Made by a program: the position numbers and the translations under genes
Assembly (NCBI GenBank): GCA_009885605.1
Contig: VFKK01000333.1
Coordinates: 1 to 11,422, forward strand
Origin: Cyclobacteriaceae bacterium
GTDB taxonomy: Bacteria; Bacteroidota; Bacteroidia; Cytophagales; Cyclobacteriaceae
Length of the DNA stretch: 11,422 nucleotides
Reading direction: 5' to 3'
The notes under the pieces: generated by a model
What the model was told of the DNA's origin: nothing
What the model saw: only the letters and a program-made list of their open reading frames with translations
Database searches by the model: none
Shown here: piece by piece, positions 6,358 to 11,422 of the stretch
How the letters are laid out: the number at the start of each line of letters is the position of its first letter
Numbering within the stretch: the first letter of the stretch is position 1

Positions 6358-6891
6358 ATGAATTCTATCACCAGCACGCAAAAAGAAGGAACTCACACCA
6401 ACTTAATTGGCGAGGAAGCAATAAAAAAAATGAGGCACCTGATCGATAAGTCCGGCTCGTGCTTTTTTTGCACTTCTACCTTGAATAATAAAATCAACAG
6501 CAGTCCGATGAGTGTCCAGAAATCCGATGTAAATGGGGATTTGTGGTTTTTGAGCCCAAAAGACAGCATTAAGAATATGGAAATTACGCAGGATTCAGAG
6601 GTGACTTTGTATTTCCAGGGTTCTCCACATTCTGACTTTTTGGAGTTGAAAGGGAAGGCAACTATCAGTGACGACAAGGATTTAATTAAAGAACTGTGGG
6701 ATCCAATGGCTAAATCCTGGTTCAAAGATGGTATTGATGACCCGATGATAACTGTGATTCAATTCAAAACTGAATCCGGCTATTACTGGGACAATGAGCA
6801 CGGGAACACTATCGCCGGAGTGAAACTTCTGATAGGAGTAATCACGGGCACTAGCACGGATGACTCTAATGAAGGGTCATTAAAAATCTAA
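6358..6891 (+). CDS. Pyridoxamine 5'-phosphate oxidase-like flavoprotein (general stress protein 26 family)
   Basis: A 177-residue soluble, cytoplasmic protein of the split-barrel FMN-binding fold. Matching features are the N-terminal helix followed by a strand with SCFFCTS (34-40), SSPMSVQ (48-54) where family members place the nucleotide-contacting strand, DLWFLS (61-66), a hydrophobic barrel strand near 82-87, LELKGKATIS (95-104), WDPMAKSWF (114-122) and GYYWD (141-145). W114, W121 and the GYYWD block are typical of the general-stress-protein 26 (YdaG-like) subgroup rather than true PdxH. Members bind FMN or related cofactors and are linked to general stress, but their substrates are mostly unknown. 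The start is the ATG at 6358, without a Shine-Dalgarno sequence. The gene stands alone, with a long upstream gap carrying an operator-like repeat and a strong terminator downstream. The final 15 or so residues are polar and probably disordered. Confidence 0.85.
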   Translation: MNSITSTQKEGTHTNLIGEEAIKKMRHLIDKSGSCFFCTSTLNNKINSSPMSVQKSDVNGDLWFLSPKDSIKNMEITQDSEVTLYFQGSPHSDFLELKGKATISDDKDLIKELWDPMAKSWFKDGIDDPMITVIQFKTESGYYWDNEHGNTIAGVKLLIGVITGTSTDDSNEGSLKI

Positions 6892-6901
6892 TTTTTTTGT
6901 G

Positions 6902-6922
6902 GTTTAAAAACTTTTTTTAAAC
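6902..6922. repeat. Perfect AT-rich hairpin after the stress gene
   Basis: GTTTAAAAA (6902-6910) and TTTTTAAAC (6914-6922) form a perfect 9-base stem with a 3-base loop (CTT), 11 bases after the stop codon. The stem is AT-rich and no T-run follows, so alone it is a poor terminator. It may stabilise the 3' end ahead of the stronger terminator at 6953. Confidence 0.45.
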
Positions 6923-6952
6923 AGGAAGTGCCTGATGGGTAAGTTCTTAATT

Positions 6953-6996
6953 CCAATATTTGGGGTCTGACGACTCCTGGTATTGGGATTTTTTTT
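6953..6996 (+). terminator. Strong intrinsic terminator of the stress gene
   Basis: CCAATA (6953-6958) pairs with TATTGG (6981-6986), and GGGGTC (6962-6967) pairs with GACTCC (6972-6977) allowing one G-T wobble, around the loop TGAC. The intervening TTT/TGG can add wobble pairs, giving an almost continuous 15-base stem. Eight T's follow (6989-6996). Read on the minus strand no T-run follows, so it serves the plus-strand gene rather than the convergent hydrolase. Confidence 0.75.
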
Positions 6997-7029
6997 GTTT
7001 TAAAACTCAGGAATAATTGGGAGCTTCAT

Positions 7030-7935
7030 TTAATTTTTTTTTATGGTCTTTCCCATGAAACTGAGTGCTTTATCATAGGTCTCGATTCCATGTCCGACAT
7101 TCTGAAAGACCTTAATTTCTTTCAAAGATTTAAGATGTTTCTTAGCATTATCGATTGATTTTTGAAAAGGGAATAATAAATCCTGATCGCCCAGGAGCAA
7201 ATAGATTTCTGCCTTAACCTCCTGCAACTCGGCGGCCATGAAATAAGGTTTTTGCGTTTTATCCGCATATCGGCTGACTGCAAAAACCTCGTAATCGACG
7301 AGCATTTTTTCTGATTCCGGGGAAAGTTGATGATCGGGTTTTGAGAAAATTGCCTTGTTCAAAAACTTCTCTACATTCTTTTCGGTCGGGCTGATTATGG
7401 GCAAAAGATTGTAATAGAGATTTTTTATTGTAAGCGAAAAAGGCTGTAGACATCCTGGATTGAGCAAAAATGCGGCCTTGACTTTTTCTGGTTTCACAAT
7501 CCCCAGTTTCATACAAATCAATCCACCGAATGAAGCGCCTGCGATAAACGCTTTTTCAATGTTTAGCTTTTCAAAAACCTCATTCGCCCAAGATCCATAA
7601 TCCAAAGATTTGATGTCGGGTGTGTTTCCTTCACTCAGATTGGGCAGTCCATTTGGTTCCACCAGAAAGATTCTGATTCGTTGATTGAGATTGTCCAAAC
7701 CCTTATCAAAATCCCAAATCAGAGAGGTAGTCCTTGCTCCCGGGAAAATGACCAGCGTTTCGAGATTTTCTTCGTTGGTATTCAGACCCCAAACATGGGT
7801 TTTTCCGAGTGAAGTCCGGAGCTCAAATCTTTCATAATTTCTGCCATTAGCTGACTCCAATTGGTTTACCCAATTCTCAAAAAAGGCCAGATCATTCTTT
7901 TCATGTTTGAATCCGGAAGTGCTGTGTATTTTCAT
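7030..7935 (-). CDS. Alpha/beta hydrolase-fold protein
   Basis: A 301-residue soluble hydrolase, with no signal peptide visible. The catalytic triad is readable: the nucleophile elbow GASFGG (133-138) with S135, an acid in GDQD (249-252, D250 or D252), and H282 in GHG (281-283). The oxyanion-hole region is FPGARTTSLIWDF (64-76), replacing the classical HG motif. A helical lid of about 60 residues (roughly 163-225) sits between the nucleophile and acid strands. The substrate cannot be told from the sequence; esterase, lipase-like and C-C hydrolase activities are all possible. The gene begins 34 bases after the stop codon of the upstream cupin gene on the same strand, so the two are probably cotranscribed. 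The chosen ATG at 7935 is preceded by an A-rich stretch. The first 50 residues are less conserved in character than the core. Confidence 0.85.
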   Translation of the reverse strand: MKIHSTSGFKHEKNDLAFFENWVNQLESANGRNYERFELRTSLGKTHVWGLNTNEENLETLVIFPGARTTSLIWDFDKGLDNLNQRIRIFLVEPNGLPNLSEGNTPDIKSLDYGSWANEVFEKLNIEKAFIAGASFGGLICMKLGIVKPEKVKAAFLLNPGCLQPFSLTIKNLYYNLLPIISPTEKNVEKFLNKAIFSKPDHQLSPESEKMLVDYEVFAVSRYADKTQKPYFMAAELQEVKAEIYLLLGDQDLLFPFQKSIDNAKKHLKSLKEIKVFQNVGHGIETYDKALSFMGKTIKKN

Positions 7936-7969
7936 TTTTTGGGTCTCTAAAAGTCGGTTTGAAATAGGT

Positions 7970-8398
7970 TTAATTCACTTTCTCCGTGATTTTCACTCCG
8001 TCGGTTCCTGCATAGAAAACCACGATTTCTGACGGAATGTCCCCGTTATTCTTTCCGGTATGAATTGTATTCACCACCTCGATAATCGGATCGCCTGCTT
8101 TCATTTTCAACATATTCCCATGCTCATCGATCACGTCCAATTCTCCTGTGAGAAGGATTCCCGCATTGATGGTGGGGTGAAAGTGAAGGGGAAGTTCGGA
8201 GTGAGCGGGAATGGTGATTTTCAGGATTGAGATTTTTGGCTTTCCGACAGGATAATTTGGAAGCGAATCGCCATTCCAGGATATGCCGGATTCGATCAAC
8301 GTGACGGATTCCGGGGCAGGTAAATCCAGAACTTCTTTTTTGAAAACATAGGCTGAAAAGAGGGCGATCAGAGCTACGAGTAAAAGGTTTTTAATCAT
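7970..8398 (-). CDS. Exported or membrane-anchored single-domain cupin protein
   Basis: A 142-residue protein with an N-terminal hydrophobic segment (about residues 3-19, followed by FKKE), suggesting a signal peptide or a single anchor facing the periplasm. A small cupin barrel follows. Cupin motif 1 is LPLHFHPTINAGILLTGEL with H72 and H74 as metal ligands; the usual glutamate position is held by N78. Motif 2 is AGDPIIEVVNTIHTG with H113 as the third ligand. The fold is clear, but cupins have many roles (enzymes, sensors, small-molecule binders), so no reaction is assigned. Start choice: a TTG at 8410 would add four residues; the ATG at 8398 is preferred. A weak TACCTTTC box on the minus strand (8433-8426) lies 27 bases upstream. 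It is the first gene of a probable operon with the alpha/beta hydrolase and is divergent from the dehydrogenase operon. Confidence 0.82.
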   Translation of the reverse strand: MIKNLLLVALIALFSAYVFKKEVLDLPAPESVTLIESGISWNGDSLPNYPVGKPKISILKITIPAHSELPLHFHPTINAGILLTGELDVIDEHGNMLKMKAGDPIIEVVNTIHTGKNNGDIPSEIVVFYAGTDGVKITEKVN

Positions 8399-8478
8399 GG
8401 GAAATTTCAAAATTGAGCAATTCCTGAAAGGTAGAAAAAAGCAAACCGGTATCTAGAACTTACAGCCTGACTAAATTC

Positions 8479-8500
8479 AACCGCTGTTGTAAAACAGGTT
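8479..8500. repeat. Hairpin in the divergent promoter region
   Basis: AAC/GTT and CTGTT/AACAG (8484-8488 with 8493-8497) form an 8-pair stem with a two-base bulge and the loop GTAA. It lies in the gap between the divergent cupin and dehydrogenase genes. It could be an operator or chance; nothing further supports either. Confidence 0.22.
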
Positions 8501-8611
8501 TGTGAATCAGCTGAATAAGTATCAAATTGTGTTCACCCTGCAAACCAATATCTGAAGTACCGAAGGCCTTTTTGAAGAAGGTTTACAAACCCCAAGAAAC
8601 CCGATTATTCC

Positions 8612-11161
8612 ATGCGTCGCATTTATTCGCTGCCACTCTCATTGGCTTTTTTATTCTTGTTTTCCTGTAAAAAATCAGGACCTACGCCTCCCACTCCGGA
8701 TAGCCCTGCTCGCACAGCTTTGGAGGAACTTGCGACTTTTCAAATCGAACCCGGATTTAAAGTTCAGCTGGTCGCTTCCGAACCTATGATTGAGGATCCT
8801 ATTCTCATTCAATTTGATGAGGATGGCCGTCTCTGGGTGGTGGAGATGCGTGGCTACATGTCCGATATCGAAGGAAGTGAAGAGGATAAACCGATTGGCC
8901 GGATTTCTATTTTGGAAGATGAGAATGGCGATGGTGAAATGGACAAAAGCACCATTTACCTGGATAGCTTGGTCATGCCCCGAGCTTTGGGTTTAATCAA
9001 AGGGGGAGCACTTGTCGCAGAAAATAATTCGCTTTGGGTAACTCAGGATCTGGACGGAGACCTGAAAGCAGACTCGAAAGTGCTGCTCGATTCCACCTAT
9101 TCCGCCAATGGAATCCCAGAGCACTCAGACAATGGCTTTGTCAGAAATGTGGACAATTGGTATTACAGCGCTAAGTCCCGACTTCGGTATCGAAATCAAA
9201 ATGGAGAATGGATTCGCGACAGCACCGAAGCCCGGGGTCAGTTTGGAATCTCCCAGGATGATCAGGGAAGGCTGATTTATAATTACAACTGGTCGCAGCT
9301 GCACGGTGACCTGGTTCCTGCGAATTACCTTTCCCGAAATCCCAATCATACCCCTTCCACCGGAATCGATCATGGACTGACGATTGACCGGAAAGTTTTC
9401 CCGATTCGCCCAAATCTCGCTGTAAATCGTGGGTACATTCCCGGGACGCTTGATTCCGCAGGAAGGCTGTTGGAGTTTACCTCGGCATGTTCACCGATAG
9501 TTTATCGCAGTCAGCTTTTTCCGAAGGAATATTATGGAAATGTCTTTGTGATGGAAAATGCCGGGAATCTGATCAAAAGAAATGTGGTAACTCAAAATGG
9601 AGTTCTGCTGGAAGCTCAGGACCCAAATCCCGGGACCGAATTTTTCGCCTCGACCGATGAGCGATTCCGTCCTGTGAACGGGACTGTCGGGCCCGATGGA
9701 GGCTTGTATATTGTAGATATGTATCACGGGATTGTACAGCACGATTCTTACATGACTCCCTATTTGAAAGAGCAAACTGAAAAAAGAGGATTGGATAAGG
9801 TTGTTCATCTGGGCAGAATCTGGCGCGTGGTTCCCGAGGATTGGGATCCGTCTGAGACCCCCAAATTATCAAAAGCCTCCAAAGAGGAATTGGTTGGTTT
9901 CCTTTCACATCCTGACGGTTGGTATCGGGACATGGCCCAGCGCTTGGTCGTTGAGAGAGGAGATTTGACTGTGGTTGCAGCATTGGAGGAACTTGCAATA
10001 AGCGATGAAAATGAATTCGGAGCTTTCCATGCGCTGTGGGCTTTAGAAGGTTTGAATGCGGTAAATCCACAATTCTTAGTATCGCTTTTGCCGGCTAAAA
10101 CTCCTTTGATCCAGACAACGGCCTTGCGACTTTTGGAAAAGCCGGCCACTGAAAATCCTGATTTGAGAGTTCAGTTGGAAAAAGTGATGAAGGATCTTGC
10201 TCCTAATGCTTCGGAAGAACTTGCGCTTCAACTGGCCCTGAGCGCATATGTGCTTTCACCGGAGGCTGGTCATGACATTCTCACCCACGTTGTCCAAAAA
10301 CACGGGACACAGGCGCTGATCCGCGACGCTGCTATGAGCAGTTTAGGAGACCAGGAATTTGAATTTATGGAAAGAAATTGGGCTTCGATTGCTTGGAAAA
10401 CACCGGATCCGGCAAGTGAGATTTTCCTCGAAATGCTTACCACGGCAATTGTAAAAAAGGGCTCGTCGGAAGAAATTATTGGCTTGCTGGCAATGGCTGA
10501 TTCCAAATCCGGCGAGCTTGACTGGAAAGGGAAAGTGATTCTGACGGGAATGGCGATCCAGGCCGCGAATCCATCACCAAAAGGTCAGATTGTTTTGAAA
10601 TTTGAACCTGTGATCTTCAAAAGAACAGATCTTCCGCTGGATAAAAACCGACTTGAAATGCTAAGAAGAATGTTTTCCTGGCCGGGTTACACACCTTCCC
10701 CTCTTGAAACTTCAGCAGGGGTTTTGGATGAAAAGTCCATGAAACAATTTGCCGAAGGCAGACAGAAATATCTCACCACCTGCGCAGGTTGCCATGGTTC
10801 CAATGGTGCCGGAGCAACCCGAATGGGTCCGCCTTTGGCAGGCTCGGAATGGGTAACCGGAGATGAGAAAAGACTGGCTTTGATTATTTTGCATGGAATG
10901 GAAGGCCCGATAGAAGTAGCCGGAAAAAAGTACGACACTCCGCAAATCCTTCCGGTGATGCCGGCACACTCCACGATGGATGATGCCAGTATTGCTTCTA
11001 TTCTGACGTATATCCGTAACGAATGGGGAAATCAAGCACTTCCTGTTACAGGCAGGACTGTCGGAGGAACCCGACATACTTCTCAGGGAAGGGTATATCC
11101 CTGGAGTGCTTCCGAACTCAATATTCACATTGAAAGCCTCAAAGCTTCCAAAACAAAATAA
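8612..11161 (+). CDS. Lipoprotein PVC-type/DUF7133 dehydrogenase with C-terminal cytochrome c domain
   Basis: An 849-residue cell-envelope lipoprotein. The N-terminus has a signal peptide ending in the lipobox LFSC (C19), then a Pro-rich linker. Residues about 42-408 form a beta-propeller of the 'putative membrane-bound dehydrogenase' type (TIGR02604/DUF7133), with EF-hand-like loops DENGDGEMD (103-111) and DLDGDLKAD (146-154) that probably bind Ca2+. Residues about 425-600 look helical and HEAT-like. The C-terminus is a class I cytochrome c: CAGCH at 724-728 binds haem covalently, with M783 (PVMPAH) the likely axial ligand. The family is thought to oxidise sugars or alcohols and pass electrons to the haem; the substrate is unproven. 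The length and order of domains look complete. It is followed after 23 bases by an exported TIM-barrel gene, which suggests a joint role in periplasmic carbohydrate breakdown. The start ATG at 8612 gives an intact signal peptide. No clear promoter box is visible. Confidence 0.9.
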   Translation: MRRIYSLPLSLAFLFLFSCKKSGPTPPTPDSPARTALEELATFQIEPGFKVQLVASEPMIEDPILIQFDEDGRLWVVEMRGYMSDIEGSEEDKPIGRISILEDENGDGEMDKSTIYLDSLVMPRALGLIKGGALVAENNSLWVTQDLDGDLKADSKVLLDSTYSANGIPEHSDNGFVRNVDNWYYSAKSRLRYRNQNGEWIRDSTEARGQFGISQDDQGRLIYNYNWSQLHGDLVPANYLSRNPNHTPSTGIDHGLTIDRKVFPIRPNLAVNRGYIPGTLDSAGRLLEFTSACSPIVYRSQLFPKEYYGNVFVMENAGNLIKRNVVTQNGVLLEAQDPNPGTEFFASTDERFRPVNGTVGPDGGLYIVDMYHGIVQHDSYMTPYLKEQTEKRGLDKVVHLGRIWRVVPEDWDPSETPKLSKASKEELVGFLSHPDGWYRDMAQRLVVERGDLTVVAALEELAISDENEFGAFHALWALEGLNAVNPQFLVSLLPAKTPLIQTTALRLLEKPATENPDLRVQLEKVMKDLAPNASEELALQLALSAYVLSPEAGHDILTHVVQKHGTQALIRDAAMSSLGDQEFEFMERNWASIAWKTPDPASEIFLEMLTTAIVKKGSSEEIIGLLAMADSKSGELDWKGKVILTGMAIQAANPSPKGQIVLKFEPVIFKRTDLPLDKNRLEMLRRMFSWPGYTPSPLETSAGVLDEKSMKQFAEGRQKYLTTCAGCHGSNGAGATRMGPPLAGSEWVTGDEKRLALIILHGMEGPIEVAGKKYDTPQILPVMPAHSTMDDASIASILTYIRNEWGNQALPVTGRTVGGTRHTSQGRVYPWSASELNIHIESLKASKTK

Positions 11162-11184
11162 GGATTTAACCCCGCCACAAACCC

Positions 11185-11422
11185 ATGAAGAAACCTATTT
11201 CAAATTCCCAAAATGACCGTCTCTCGCTGGACAGACGAAGTTTCCTCAAAACAGCAGGGATTGGAGCCATGGCTATTTCCTTTCCTTTTCCGGTTTTGCC
11301 TGACTATCTGAAAGGCATCCCGATGGGAATTGTGGTCCATTCGTATGGAGCCCGGTGGAATTCGAAAGTGGAAAGTAAAAACTATCCCGGATTTCAAAAT
11401 GCCCTGGATCTGATCAATCACT
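11185..11422 (+). CDS. Tat-exported sugar phosphate isomerase/epimerase-like protein (partial, cut by window end)
   Basis: Only the first 79 residues are present; the frame is open to the last base. The N-terminus carries a twin-arginine signal, DRRSFLKTAG (16-25), followed by a hydrophobic stretch ending near residue 43, so the folded protein is probably exported. The mature part begins MGIVVHSYGARW (47-58), which resembles the first strand of xylose-isomerase-like TIM barrels ('sugar phosphate isomerase/epimerase' family). The next residues (FQNALDLIN, 70-78) look like the first helix. It follows the cytochrome-linked dehydrogenase by 23 bases and is probably in the same operon. The actual reaction may differ from the family name, since periplasmic members are often uncharacterised. 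Identity rests on a short fragment plus context. Confidence 0.75.
   Translation, partial: MKKPISNSQNDRLSLDRRSFLKTAGIGAMAISFPFPVLPDYLKGIPMGIVVHSYGARWNSKVESKNYPGFQNALDLINH

Noticed and set aside
9573..10070. 165-codon minus-strand frame inside the dehydrogenase gene
   Set aside because: It lies fully opposite a gene with a signal peptide, propeller and haem motif; its translation shows no domain and is typical of an antisense shadow.
11200..11421. Minus-strand frame at the right edge
   Set aside because: The plus strand here encodes a Tat signal and the start of a TIM barrel, close behind the upstream gene, which explains the region better.
1..11422. CRISPR array, tRNA/rRNA genes, transposase, phage or toxin-antitoxin genes
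   Set aside because: No regularly spaced repeats, no cloverleaf or rRNA-like sequence, and no open frame with the relevant motifs was seen on either strand.

Overview
This window looks like a chromosomal stretch from a Bacteroidota bacterium, most likely order Cytophagales (an Algoriphagus/Cyclobacteriaceae-like organism). The lineage is inferred. None of the gene starts I chose has a recognisable AGGAG-type Shine-Dalgarno sequence. Several upstream regions carry boxes resembling the Bacteroidota promoter pattern (TTTG, about 19 bases, TAnnTTTG). The protein set also fits: a lipoprotein with a DUF7133/PVC-type dehydrogenase and a cytochrome c domain beside a Tat-exported TIM-barrel protein, a compact RhlE-type helicase and a general-stress-protein-26-like flavoprotein. 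I see no rRNA, tRNA, CRISPR array, transposase or phage gene.

Layout. Positions 1-235 hold no gene but are rich in inverted repeats. Four minus-strand genes follow: a P-type Ca2+-type ATPase (236-2812), a ferritin-like/VIT1 fusion resembling the iron exporter MbfA (2988-4088), a small four-helix membrane protein of unknown function (4266-4640) and a DEAD-box RNA helicase (4743-5876). A 427-base divergent gap (481 bases if measured from the preferred helicase start) separates these from a plus-strand pyridoxamine-phosphate-oxidase-like stress protein (6358-6891), which ends in a convincing intrinsic terminator. Convergent to it, and read from the minus strand, is a two-gene unit: an exported cupin protein (7970-8398) followed by an alpha/beta hydrolase (7030-7935). 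Divergent from that unit is a plus-strand operon: a large haem-containing lipoprotein dehydrogenase (8612-11161) and, 23 bases later, a Tat-signal sugar isomerase/epimerase-like protein cut by the window end (11185 onward).

How the genes fit together. The two large minus-strand membrane proteins both point to metal-ion export or homeostasis (calcium-like cations; iron or manganese), but a probable promoter between them argues that they are transcribed separately. The last two genes look like an envelope-located oxidative step for a sugar or related compound: a lipid-anchored propeller dehydrogenase that passes electrons to its own cytochrome c domain, plus an exported isomerase-type enzyme. 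The remaining genes are ordinary housekeeping or stress functions.

I did not find a clearly new multi-gene system. The most unusual parts are the nested inverted repeats at the left edge, a 17-base motif repeated in two gene-free gaps, an operator-like inverted repeat upstream of the stress gene, and the conserved-looking small membrane protein of unknown function.
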